This document shows positions 8,888 through 17,170 of a DNA stretch of 64,000 bases, one piece after another. Origin of the DNA: an uncultured Pelagibacteraceae bacterium (GTDB lineage Bacteria > Pseudomonadota > Alphaproteobacteria > Pelagibacterales > Pelagibacteraceae); the NCBI GenBank assembly GCA_902579215.1, contig CACHGH010000001.1, positions 46,363 to 110,362 of the forward strand, read 5' to 3'. Under the pieces are notes generated by a model. The model was not told the origin of the DNA. It ran no database searches and saw only the letters and a program-made list of their open reading frames with translations. Both the position numbers and the translations under genes were made by a program. Each line of letters begins with the position of its first letter. Within the stretch, counting starts at the first letter, position 1.

Positions 8888-9109
8888 TTACCACTCGGTA
8901 ATATTGCTTTTGTGATCATTGGCACCATGTCTTTTTCTAGCTAATTCATCTAAATGTTTAGATTCAGCATTAGCAGTTATAACATGCCATCCAACCCAAA
9001 TAACTAGCAAAACAATTACTAGTATACCTTCTGATCCAACTCCGGGATAAACTGCACCTTGAACTTCTTCGGCGCTTAAATGATCTATCCAGTTTGTTAC
9101 TGTTGCCAT
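8888..9109 (-). CDS. Small membrane protein linked to Amt
   Basis: 73 residues with one transmembrane helix (about 28-46, G-I-L-V-I-V-L-L-V-I-W-V-G-W). An acidic/amphipathic N-terminus contains W-I-D-H-L-S-A-E-E-V and the tail is charged, with K-H-L-D-E-L-A-R-K-R-H. It starts 12 bases after the amt stop and has a textbook ribosome-binding site (AAGGAGAT, just upstream of the start), unusual among these compact genes and a sign of strong translation. Its fixed position after amt suggests an accessory subunit or regulator of the transporter. I know no named family for it. Confidence 0.8.
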   Translation of the reverse strand: MATVTNWIDHLSAEEVQGAVYPGVGSEGILVIVLLVIWVGWHVITANAESKHLDELARKRHGANDHKSNITEW

Positions 9110-9121
9110 AATTTATCTCCT

Positions 9122-10522
9122 TTACCTTGTTGATGATGAAACTGCTTTTTCATCTTGTCTTGCAGCTTCCATCATGTTGTAGTCTAGACCAGCTATTTCT
9201 GCATCACGAGGTATTCTTAATTTACCCATTCCGTGAAGAACTTTAGCTATAATATAGCCAGGTATTAACCCTAGAACAAAGAACATTATAATTGCACCTA
9301 TGAACATTCCTAATGGATTAATTGCTGCATAAGTTGCTCCATCCCACATAGCTCCAACACTGTATCCAGATGAAGGATAACCGTTGAGAACGAAACCGCA
9401 AATTACAAGTCCTGCGAATCCAGCATAACCATGAACGGCTACAGCACCAACCGCATCATCAATTTTGAATCTTCGCTCAACCCAATAATGCATTTTGTAT
9501 GCTATCACAACACCAATCATTCCGATTACCAATGATTGAATTGGATGATACAAGTCGTTACCTGCAGACGCACATATTATACCTGCTAGTCCACTTGAGT
9601 ATGTCCAGAAAGGATCTTTGTTTGAGATCACATATCCAGCCAACAATCCACCTGATAATGACATCAGGAAGTTCATTGTAATACCGCTAAGTGTAGTAGG
9701 GGTTACGTATATGTTTGTTGCTGTCCAGTATGTTACACCTTCCATACCATATTCAGGTCCAAGATCGTATATTGGTATATTACACGCAGCGTAGAATCCC
9801 CAAAAACCAGTATAAATTAAAAATAATCCAATTGTTACCAGCCAAGGATTTCTTGGTCCTATATTTCTTGGTTCACCACTTGATGAAAATTTACCTATTC
9901 TTGGTCCTAAAACCATAAGAATACCTAATGCAAATCCACCTGCAACGGCATGAATTACACCCGATGCATAAGCATCATGATATCCTAATATTTTTAACAT
10001 CCATCCATCAAAATGCCATCCCCAAGCAGCGTCAATTGACCAGAACACAGATCCTATTGCAATTGCTAAAATTCCAAATGCAAAAGTTGTAATTCTTTCA
10101 ATAACCGCTCCTGAGACGATTGATGCAGCAGTCCAAGAGAATAATAAAAACGCAGCCCAGAATACTCCACTTATATGATCACCTAAATTAATTGCCATTA
10201 GGTCACTAGATGGAACGTACCATTTTGCACTAAACGCGCTTTCATCAGTAATTAGAGCAGCACTTTCATTCATAATCGAAGGTGCTATTCCTGGTCCTGT
10301 TGGAAATGCCCAGTAAATCCACCAACCAAATAAAAACCACGTAACTGTTACCAAAGGTATCAGCATAGTGTTTTTCATTAAGGTATGTTGGTGATGTTTG
10401 TACCTAGATGCGCCAACTTCATACATACAGAAACCTACGTGAATTAAAAACATAAGTACCACTGTTACCCAGTAGTAAAATTCTGTAAATATGGTAGTCA
10501 GAGCAGCTAATTGGTCAGTCAT
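9122..10522 (-). CDS. amt: Amt-family ammonium / methylammonium transporter
   Basis: 466 residues of the Amt/Mep/Rh family, with about eleven membrane helices. Family signatures include D-A-A-W-G-W-H-F-D-G-W, H-A-V-A-G-G-F-A-L-G-I and, late, A-V-G-A-V-A-V-H-G-Y-A-G, which carry the pore histidines. It conducts ammonium into the cell, and Amt proteins also carry methylammonium. Its place between mgsABC and gmaS suggests methylamine uptake as well as ammonium recovery (inference). The start has a very strong Shine-Dalgarno (GGGAGGA). A 136-base leader separates it from the upstream gene, so it may have its own promoter. Confidence 0.93.
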   Translation of the reverse strand: MTDQLAALTTIFTEFYYWVTVVLMFLIHVGFCMYEVGASRYKHHQHTLMKNTMLIPLVTVTWFLFGWWIYWAFPTGPGIAPSIMNESAALITDESAFSAKWYVPSSDLMAINLGDHISGVFWAAFLLFSWTAASIVSGAVIERITTFAFGILAIAIGSVFWSIDAAWGWHFDGWMLKILGYHDAYASGVIHAVAGGFALGILMVLGPRIGKFSSSGEPRNIGPRNPWLVTIGLFLIYTGFWGFYAACNIPIYDLGPEYGMEGVTYWTATNIYVTPTTLSGITMNFLMSLSGGLLAGYVISNKDPFWTYSSGLAGIICASAGNDLYHPIQSLVIGMIGVVIAYKMHYWVERRFKIDDAVGAVAVHGYAGFAGLVICGFVLNGYPSSGYSVGAMWDGATYAAINPLGMFIGAIIMFFVLGLIPGYIIAKVLHGMGKLRIPRDAEIAGLDYNMMEAARQDEKAVSSSTR

Positions 10523-10581
10523 GTCTTCCTCCCTTAATTAGTTTACAGAAACTCTATGAAATTTTCGTAGGTGTGACAAAT

Positions 10582-10593
10582 GATTATAATCAA
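10582..10593. promoter_or_regulatory. Palindrome in the amt leader, possible -10 or operator
   Basis: TGATTATAATCA is a perfect 12-base palindrome 60 bases upstream of the amt start codon and contains a TATAAT on the minus strand. It could be the -10 element of an amt promoter, an operator, or both. I do not see a convincing -35 at standard spacing, and I found no clear sigma-54 site in this 136-base gap. Palindromes of this size also arise by chance in AT-rich DNA. Confidence 0.3.
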
Positions 10594-10658
10594 AAAAACC
10601 TATGCTAAACGCAAGGTTCTGTAAATATTATCAACTGTGGATTGTGTTATCTTTAAAA

Positions 10659-11069
10659 TTAAAATTTTAAATATGCTTTTTTCAAATCAACTAAAGGATG
10701 ATTTGGAGACATTTGAAACTTAACAAGTAATTCTCTTGCAATCATATCTCTATCTTGTTGGTTATCGGGTAATTTAATTTTTTTGGGAATTGTTACCCAA
10801 CCATTTGCGTTTCTATCAAATACTGCTGGTCTATCTTCTTCGTAACCCATATGAACATCTTCTAACCAATTAAGATCATCCCAACCCATGTGTTCAATAT
10901 ATTTTTTTAGAAATGGAGTAAGTTTTTTATAGTCTGGCAATAAGTTAACGTCATATCTATATCCAATAGTTTGACCAATCATTTTTTCTCTTGCTGTTTC
11001 TTTCTTCTTGCCTAATTGGCCTTTTACTATTTTAACTTTTTTATTTTTATTTTTATTTTTTTTTGTCAT
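10659..11069 (-). CDS. Uncharacterised protein of the mgs operon
   Basis: 136 residues, soluble. A very lysine-rich N-terminus (alternating K and N) is followed by a globular part with G-Q-T-I-G-Y-R-Y-D-V-N-L-L-P, a tryptophan/aspartate patch (M-G-W-D-D-L-N-W-L-E-D-V) and a helical end rich in D and R. It starts 6 bases after the mgsC stop and so is very likely co-transcribed with mgsABC. I recognise no family or motif. A role as a small stabilising, electron-transfer or regulatory partner of N-methylglutamate synthase is possible but rests only on position. Confidence 0.75.
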   Translation of the reverse strand: MTKKNKNKNKKVKIVKGQLGKKKETAREKMIGQTIGYRYDVNLLPDYKKLTPFLKKYIEHMGWDDLNWLEDVHMGYEEDRPAVFDRNANGWVTIPKKIKLPDNQQDRDMIARELLVKFQMSPNHPLVDLKKAYLKF

Positions 11070-11075
11070 ATTTAT

Positions 11076-12473
11076 TTAAATTTTATGAAAATCGTCTACT
11101 CCTACTGTGTGATTTGTACCTGATAATGGAACTTTTGCTAAAGCCGACGCTTCCATTGTCAATGCAGCCATATCTTCTGGTTCTAAAGAATGTATGTTTG
11201 TTTTTCCACATGCTCTTGCCAACAATTGAGCTTCTAAGGTCATTGTATGTAAATAATTGTAAACTCTTAATGCTGCATCATCAGGGTTTAATCTTTTCCT
11301 TAATTTTGGATCTTGAGTAGCAACACCTACAGGACATCTTCCAGTGTGACAATGGTAGCAATGGCCAGCTGGAACGCCCATTTCTTTTTCAAAATTAGAC
11401 TCAGGAATTTCTTTATTACAGTTAAGCGCTATCATGGCACCTGTTCCAATTGCAATTGCATCAGCACCTAAAGCTAAAGCTTTTGCCATATCTGCACCAT
11501 CTCTGACTCCACCTGCGTAAATTAAAGTAACTTTTCCAGTTTTACCAACATCATCAAGAGCTCTTCTAGCTTCCCTGATAGCTGCAATTCCAGGTATACC
11601 AGTATTAGCTGCAGCAATGTGTGGTCCTGCTCCTGTCGATCCTTCCATTCCATCTAAATAAATTGAATCTGGATCACACTTAGCAGCCATACGAACATCA
11701 TCATAAACTTTTGCTGCACCAAGTTTTAATTGTATTGGTACTCTGTTTTTTGTTAACTCTCTAAGCTCTTGAACTTTTAAAGCTAAATCATCTGGTCCTA
11801 ACCAGTCAGGGTGTCTAGCAGGTGATCTTTGATCAATTCCTGCAGGTAAAGATCTCATTTCAGCAACTTGATCTGTAACTTTTTGACCCATAAGGTGACC
11901 ACCCATACCTACTTTTTGTCCTTGTCCAATAAAAACTTCTATTCCATCTGCAAGTTGTGCATGATGAGGGTTAAATCCATATCTTGATTGAATACATTGA
12001 TAATACCATTTTTCTGAATACCTTCTTTCATCAGGTATCATTCCACCTTCGCCAGAACATGTTGCTGATCCTGCCATTGTAGCACCTCTTGCTAAGGCAG
12101 TCTTTGCTTCATAAGAAAGAGCTCCAAAACTCATACCTGTTATATAAACAGGGATGTCAAGTTCGATTGGATTTTCACATCTTGGTCCTATTACTGTTTT
12201 TGTTTCACATTTTTCTCTATAACCTTCAATTACAAATCTTGTCAAAGTTCCTGGTAAGAAAACTAAATCATCAAATGTTGGAATTTTTTTCATCAATGCC
12301 ATTCCACGCATTCTGTATCTTCCTAATTGTGCTTTTATATGAATATCGTCTATTACCTCAGGCGTAAAAATAGCGTTGTAACCTAATAAGCTTTTATTTC
12401 TTTTTGCAAATTCACTTTTTCCATTTGCATGACCATTAGCTTTTCCATTTCCGTTTTTCTTTTTTTTTGCCAT
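11076..12473 (-). CDS. mgsC: N-methylglutamate synthase subunit C (GltB FMN domain-like)
   Basis: 465 residues from the ATG at 12473. An earlier in-frame ATG at 12521 would overlap mgsB by 49 bases and add a poorly family-like leader. The protein matches the FMN and iron-sulfur synthase domain of glutamate synthase: I-T-G-M-S-F-G-A-L-S near residue 85, an I-Y-L-D-G-M-E-G-S-T-G-A-G loop, an F-x-G-x-type A-L-A-L-G-A-D-A-I-A-I-G-T segment, and a cysteine cluster C-Y-H-C-H-T-G-R-C-P-V-G for the [3Fe-4S] centre. With MgsA and MgsB it makes N-methylglutamate and releases ammonia. The Lys/Asn/Gly-rich N-terminus is odd. Overlaps mgsB by one base. Confidence 0.88.
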   Translation of the reverse strand: MAKKKKNGNGKANGHANGKSEFAKRNKSLLGYNAIFTPEVIDDIHIKAQLGRYRMRGMALMKKIPTFDDLVFLPGTLTRFVIEGYREKCETKTVIGPRCENPIELDIPVYITGMSFGALSYEAKTALARGATMAGSATCSGEGGMIPDERRYSEKWYYQCIQSRYGFNPHHAQLADGIEVFIGQGQKVGMGGHLMGQKVTDQVAEMRSLPAGIDQRSPARHPDWLGPDDLALKVQELRELTKNRVPIQLKLGAAKVYDDVRMAAKCDPDSIYLDGMEGSTGAGPHIAAANTGIPGIAAIREARRALDDVGKTGKVTLIYAGGVRDGADMAKALALGADAIAIGTGAMIALNCNKEIPESNFEKEMGVPAGHCYHCHTGRCPVGVATQDPKLRKRLNPDDAALRVYNYLHTMTLEAQLLARACGKTNIHSLEPEDMAALTMEASALAKVPLSGTNHTVGVDDFHKI

Positions 12474-13327
12474 TATATAGCTCCTTTTTTCTCTGTAGGT
12501 TCTAGCGCATCGTAGTTCCAAAGTTTTTTACCAGCAACAACCTTAGTCATTTTTGATACATCTACATCATTTCCAATTTCCGCAACCTTAAGCTTTCTTT
12601 TTAACCAATCTATATCATTTTTTGTCATGGGAGATTCTACCGCATCGCTGCCAAAAGAGCCAATTTTACCACCTACATATATAGTTCCATCATACATAGA
12701 GTCTCCAAGATTAATTCCTACGTCACCTAAAATTACAATTCTTCCTCTTTGCATCATAAAACCTGTAAATGCTCCAGCGTCTCCTCCAACAATTATAGAA
12801 CCACCTTTTTGGTCAATTCCAGTTCTTGCACCTACACTTCCTTTACAAATTAAATCGCCACCTCTTATAGCAGCACCAAAACACGAGCCAGCATTTTTTT
12901 CAATAACAACTTTTCCTGCCATCATATTTTCTGCACATGACCATCCAACACGTCCATTAACTCTAACTATCGGACCATCTATTGAACCAACACCAAAATA
13001 ACCTAAACTTCCTTCAAATATTAAATTTAATTTATTTAATATTCCTACACCCAAACTATGTTTTCCTTGAGGATTTTTTATCACAATTGTTCCGTAGCCT
13101 TCACTCATTAATTTGTCTATTTTTTCGTTTGCTTCTTTACAATCCATATCTTTAACATCAAGCTCTGTTCTTTTATTAAAATCTACATCATGCGTACCCC
13201 AATAAAAAAAGTTTTCAGCTTCATCTGGGTTAAAAAATTTTTGTTGGGTTTTTCCAGTTAAAACTTCAGTGTGTAAACCCATTGATTGGGCTTTAGTTTT
13301 TTTTTGATTAGTTTTTAAATTTGCCAT
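12473..13327 (-). CDS. mgsB: N-methylglutamate synthase subunit B (GltB C-terminal domain-like)
   Basis: 284 residues matching the right-handed beta-helix (GXGXG) domain found at the C-terminus of glutamate synthase and in GlxC/FwdC proteins. Repeats include G-V-G-S-I-D-G-P-I-V-R-V-N-G, A-G-S-C-F-G-A-A-I-R-G-G, G-A-F-T-G-F-M-M-Q-R-G-R-I-V-I-L-G-D and the late Y-D-G-T-I-Y-V-G-G-K-I-G-S. The domain is structural and links the amidotransferase and synthase parts. It overlaps mgsA by 13 bases and mgsC by 1, so the three subunits should be translationally coupled. Confidence 0.88.
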   Translation of the reverse strand: MANLKTNQKKTKAQSMGLHTEVLTGKTQQKFFNPDEAENFFYWGTHDVDFNKRTELDVKDMDCKEANEKIDKLMSEGYGTIVIKNPQGKHSLGVGILNKLNLIFEGSLGYFGVGSIDGPIVRVNGRVGWSCAENMMAGKVVIEKNAGSCFGAAIRGGDLICKGSVGARTGIDQKGGSIIVGGDAGAFTGFMMQRGRIVILGDVGINLGDSMYDGTIYVGGKIGSFGSDAVESPMTKNDIDWLKRKLKVAEIGNDVDVSKMTKVVAGKKLWNYDALEPTEKKGAI

Positions 13328-14256
13328 ACTTTTACTTCTCCATCAAAAGGATCATAAGTATCAATCTCTTGTGGAAGGATAGATCTAATTGCTATCTCTT
13401 CAGATCCCATCGCTACTAAATCATCTGACTCATATAACACAAGTGGTTTTGCTGCCATTGTATCTTTTGCCATACCCAATGAGTCTTTTGTTGCCACAAA
13501 ATAAGTGAATACACCATCAAGTCCTGTAAGCGACTCTTTCATTCCCTCTTCTAGGGTTGCACCATTTCTCATTTTTTCAGCTAGAAACACTGCAATTAAT
13601 TCAGAGTCACACTCAGACATAAACCTCATGCCTTTATTTTCAAGCACTCTTCTATTATTCCAATAATTCGTTAATTGACCATTATGTACTACAGAAACAT
13701 CAGCAAAAGGATAGCCCCAAAAAGGGTGAGCAGATTTAATATCTACACCTGACTCAGTAGCCATTCTAGCATGTCCAATACCATGTGTTCCTTTTAATTT
13801 TCCTAATCCATATCTTTCTGATACAGCAGTGGCGTCTCCAAGGTCTTTTATAAGTTCAAGGGATTTTCCAATTGAAAGTATTTCCACACTTTCAATAGCC
13901 TCTATTGCTTTAGAAAATTCCATTAAATCTTGGGTGTATTTAATTTCATATCTAAAAGAATATGGAGTTAATTTTTCTTCTTTAACAATTGTAGCACCCA
14001 ATTCTGATAATTTTTTATCTACAAGTTTTTTTCTTTCATTATAAACGCTTTCATCTTCGTTTACTGAAGTACTTCCCTCACCAACATTTTCACCAACTTT
14101 AAATCGCAGTATAAAATTTTGTCCATCGTTATCAGCATATAGAGCATATCCTGTAGAGTCAGGACCCCTATGCTTTAATGCTTGAAGCATACTTTGTAGT
14201 TCTTCCCCTACGTTTGATGATTTACCTCTATGTATTAGTCCAGCGATTCCGCACAT
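13315..14256 (-). CDS. mgsA: N-methylglutamate synthase subunit A (class II amidotransferase)
   Basis: 313 residues beginning M-C-G-I-A-G-L-I-H, so Cys2 becomes the N-terminal nucleophile of a class II glutamine amidotransferase. The G-H-A-R-M-A-T-E and V-H-N-G-Q-L-T-N-Y-W motifs that bind the amide substrate are present. In this subunit it is expected to act on gamma-glutamylmethylamide or glutamine. A strong GGGGGT ribosome-binding site precedes the start. It lies 29 bases after the GS-like gene and overlaps mgsB. The homologous Glx cluster of rhizobia has the same B-C-D order. Confidence 0.88.
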   Translation of the reverse strand: MCGIAGLIHRGKSSNVGEELQSMLQALKHRGPDSTGYALYADNDGQNFILRFKVGENVGEGSTSVNEDESVYNERKKLVDKKLSELGATIVKEEKLTPYSFRYEIKYTQDLMEFSKAIEAIESVEILSIGKSLELIKDLGDATAVSERYGLGKLKGTHGIGHARMATESGVDIKSAHPFWGYPFADVSVVHNGQLTNYWNNRRVLENKGMRFMSECDSELIAVFLAEKMRNGATLEEGMKESLTGLDGVFTYFVATKDSLGMAKDTMAAKPLVLYESDDLVAMGSEEIAIRSILPQEIDTYDPFDGEVKVWQI

Positions 14257-14285
14257 AAAATTACCCCCTATATACTATAAATATC

Positions 14286-15755
14286 TTATGGTAGACAATC
14301 TAAATAAGTATCCAGATCCCACTGAGTTGTCGCGCCTAAGAATTTTTCCCACTCATCATTTTTGTACCAATGAAAAACTTTGTACATTTCATCTGGCATA
14401 GCTGATTTAATAACTTCATCTTCAGCTAATCTATCTAGCGCTTCTCCTAAACTTAATGGAAGTTTTTTAACATCTTTTCCAGCCTTTTTAGCTTCATACA
14501 TACTTCTAGACTCAGGTTTAGATGGTTTCAGATTTTTTGAAATACCATGGTCGCAAGCTTTTAACAAAGCTGCACCTAAAAGATATGGATTATGCATAGA
14601 GTCAACTGATCTATACTCAAATCTTCCAGGAGCTGATACTCTTAAACCGCAAGTTCTGTTTTGATATCCCCAATCAGCATAAACTGGAGCCCAGAAACCT
14701 TGATCCCAAAGTCTTCTGTAAGAATTGACAGTTGAAGATCCTAAAGCAGTTAATGCAGGTAAGTGTTCCATTATTCCAGCAATAGACTGTAAACCAACTT
14801 TACCCGGTAGTTGCATATCTTTAGTATCAGGCATAAAAGTATTTGTACCTCCCTGTACATAACCAAACACTTCCTCTACTCCAGGTAACTTTTTATTACC
14901 TAATCTGTTTGTTACAACTTTTCCACCTTTCCATAAAGACATGTTCGTGTGACAACCGCTTGCAGATACTCCCATAAACGGTTTTGTCATAAAGCATGCT
15001 ATTAAATTATGTTCTCTTGCTACTTGGGCACAAATTTGCCTGTAAGTAGAAAGTCTATCAGCATTTCTTAAAACATTGTCGTATGTCCAGTTTAATTCTA
15101 ATTGTCCCGGAGCATCTTCATGGTCACCTTGGATCATATCTAAACCCATGGCTGAAGCGTATTCAATTACTTTCATAAACACAGGTCTTAATGACTCAAA
15201 TTGATCAATGTGATAACAGTATGGTTTAGAAAAACCTGCTCCAGTAGGGGTTCCGTCAGGATTTTTTGTTAACCACATCATTTCAGGTTCTGTTCCTACT
15301 CTTAATTCTAGACCATGTTTTTTCTGAAATTCATCCATAAAAATTCTTAGGTTTCCTCTACAATCAGAAGTTAAATGTCCTCCTGGATTTTCTCTTTCTT
15401 CTCTATTTCTAAAACATGTAACAAAAACTCTTCCAACTCTTTTATCCCACGGTAGTTGACAGAAAGTTTCAGGGTCAGGTATACCTACAAGCTCCATAGC
15501 TTCAGGACCGTAACCTATATAATTTTTGTGCCTGTCTACAAATAAGTTGGCAGTTGATCCATAAACTAATTGAAATCCTTTTTCTGCAGTTCTTTCCCAA
15601 TGATCTGCAGGAATTCCTTTACCAACAACACGTCCTGTTACAGATATAAATTGGTAATAAATGTATGTAATTCCTAATTCGTTAATTTTTTCTCTAACTT
15701 TTTTTACTAATTTCGCTCTTCCTGGTTGATTTACATGTTTTTCTAGATCCGTCAT
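14286..15755 (-). CDS. Second glutamine-synthetase-family ligase, mgs-linked
   Basis: 489 residues with the complete GS fold: beta-grasp N-terminus, H-E-D-A-P-G-Q (212-218), S-G-C-H-T-N-M-S-L-W (266-275), an N-S-Y-R-R core and an R-F-E-Y-R C-terminal arginine. The amino-acid/amine pocket differs from GmaS here: it has A-P-G-Q-L where GmaS has A-N-G-Q-F, and Y-Q-N-R-T-C where GmaS has G-N-N-R-T-H. It could be a second glutamylamide ligase for dimethylamine or another amine, a plain glutamine synthetase feeding MgsA, or the real GmaS. It has a strong GGGGGA ribosome-binding site and heads the mgsABC unit. Confidence 0.75.
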   Translation of the reverse strand: MTDLEKHVNQPGRAKLVKKVREKINELGITYIYYQFISVTGRVVGKGIPADHWERTAEKGFQLVYGSTANLFVDRHKNYIGYGPEAMELVGIPDPETFCQLPWDKRVGRVFVTCFRNREERENPGGHLTSDCRGNLRIFMDEFQKKHGLELRVGTEPEMMWLTKNPDGTPTGAGFSKPYCYHIDQFESLRPVFMKVIEYASAMGLDMIQGDHEDAPGQLELNWTYDNVLRNADRLSTYRQICAQVAREHNLIACFMTKPFMGVSASGCHTNMSLWKGGKVVTNRLGNKKLPGVEEVFGYVQGGTNTFMPDTKDMQLPGKVGLQSIAGIMEHLPALTALGSSTVNSYRRLWDQGFWAPVYADWGYQNRTCGLRVSAPGRFEYRSVDSMHNPYLLGAALLKACDHGISKNLKPSKPESRSMYEAKKAGKDVKKLPLSLGEALDRLAEDEVIKSAMPDEMYKVFHWYKNDEWEKFLGATTQWDLDTYLDCLP

Positions 15756-15791
15756 TTTCCCCCTTAAATTATAAGTTTAAAAAGGTAACTG

Positions 15792-15819
15792 AAAAAAAAT
15801 TATCTGTCTAGTTAGATAA
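15792..15819 (-). terminator. Rho-independent terminator after the FAD oxidoreductase
   Basis: Read on the minus strand, a 6-bp stem TTATCT/AGATAA with an 8-base loop is followed by eight T residues (the A run at 15792-15799). It lies immediately after the oxidoreductase stop at 15821 and separates the tdm transcript from the GS-like/mgs transcript. The stem is short and AT-rich, so termination may be partial. Confidence 0.55.
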
Positions 15820-15820
15820 A

Positions 15821-17170
15821 TCAACTCCAAGGAAATGGACTGTTCGAAGTAGGGTGAAGCTCACCTTTCTCGTATCGGTTGAATCTAAAAGGTTTTAATA
15901 AATCACTTTCTTTTCCTAGAACTTCTTCAGCAACAAGATTGCCTACTCCCATCATTTTATATCCATGATTTGAATCTGCTATAACGTAAACATTTTCACA
16001 AAATTTATCAAACACAGGAAAACTATCAGGAGTAAAACAGCCTAAACCACCAGATGGTCCTTGTTTATATTGTTGAGATTTTCCTTCAAATCTTTTTTGA
16101 CAGTGAGCTAATGCTGATGACCACATATGTGCAAAATCATCTGTTGTTTGAAAGTCTTTTGATGCAAGTCCATAAGGGTCAATTTTTACTTCTTCAACTT
16201 TATCATCTACTTTAAATGGAGCCGCACCTCCTTGCACACCGTGTTTGTCACATATGTCAGGTTTATAATAAATTCCCCACATTTTATCTGTAATTAATGA
16301 TTTATCTCTATCAGAATATAATGGCTCTTCACTATCTACATGAATTAGTGGTGGTAATTTCCCATCGTCAGTTTTTAAAAAACCATCTCCCACATTCATA
16401 ACGCCTTCTTGCAAAAACCAATACTTCCACATATTTTGGTTATCTTTTTTCTCTCCATTATATTTTATTGAAATTTTCTGTGGCAGTTCTAACATTTCCC
16501 AAATTTTATAAATCCATGGACCTACAGCAACAATCACTTGTTCACACTCTATTGTCCCTAAGGTTGTTTCTACGCCTGTAACTGCTTTACTATTACTTCC
16601 TCTTTTAAATCCTGTGACTTCAACTCCTGTAATTATATTTGCACCTTCATTTTTAGCTTTATTTCCACATGCTCCTATCGCAACCTTATTTGGAGAGTAG
16701 CCTCCTTGTTTTTCATGAAGAATGCTAGTTATACCTGGAGCTTGCCAATCACTAAAAATATTTTTCATATAATTAAAACATTTTTCTTCACCTTCTATAA
16801 ATTCAGAGTCATAACCTATTTTTTGTTGTTGCTCGTATACTGAAGACATATCTTTTCTCATTGCTTCGGTGTTAATCTGCATAAAACCTACTGAATGATA
16901 ATTAAAATCTTTGGCATCTTTTTCCCAAATATCAACGCTATGAGCCATTAGCTCTCTCATTGCTGGTTGAAAATAATTATTTCTTACAACCCCACAAGCT
17001 ATACCGCTAGCTCCAGCAGCAATTCCTGTTTTATCTAAAACTACAATATCATTTTCTTTGACGGTTTGACCTTTAGCTTTTATTTTTTCTCCAAGATTCC
17101 ACGCAGTGCTCAAGCCATGTATTCCTGCTCCAATGATTACGTACTTAGCTTTTGAAGGAAGTTTGCTCAT
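15821..17170 (-). CDS. DAO-family FAD oxidoreductase, candidate dimethylamine-oxidising enzyme
   Basis: 449 residues of the DAO (sarcosine oxidase / dimethylglycine dehydrogenase beta) fold. The N-terminal Rossmann motif I-I-G-A-G-I-H-G-L-S-T-A is followed by G-I-A-A-G-A-S-G-I-A, the usual flavin-contacting turn, and a late N-H-G-Y-K-M-M-G-V-G-N-L. No THF-binding GcvT domain is attached. It overlaps the tdm stop by 4 bases (ATGA), so the two are translationally coupled. Tdm makes dimethylamine, and the roseobacter DmmDABC monooxygenase is not seen here, so this flavoenzyme is the best local candidate for dimethylamine to methylamine. It could also act on another secondary amine such as sarcosine. 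Confidence 0.8.
   Translation of the reverse strand: MSKLPSKAKYVIIGAGIHGLSTAWNLGEKIKAKGQTVKENDIVVLDKTGIAAGASGIACGVVRNNYFQPAMRELMAHSVDIWEKDAKDFNYHSVGFMQINTEAMRKDMSSVYEQQQKIGYDSEFIEGEEKCFNYMKNIFSDWQAPGITSILHEKQGGYSPNKVAIGACGNKAKNEGANIITGVEVTGFKRGSNSKAVTGVETTLGTIECEQVIVAVGPWIYKIWEMLELPQKISIKYNGEKKDNQNMWKYWFLQEGVMNVGDGFLKTDDGKLPPLIHVDSEEPLYSDRDKSLITDKMWGIYYKPDICDKHGVQGGAAPFKVDDKVEEVKIDPYGLASKDFQTTDDFAHMWSSALAHCQKRFEGKSQQYKQGPSGGLGCFTPDSFPVFDKFCENVYVIADSNHGYKMMGVGNLVAEEVLGKESDLLKPFRFNRYEKGELHPTSNSPFPWS

Noticed and set aside
12474..12521. Extended N-terminus of MgsC from the upstream ATG
   Set aside because: It would overlap mgsB by 49 bases and add residues unlike the family; the ATG at 12473 gives a one-base overlap and a sensible start.
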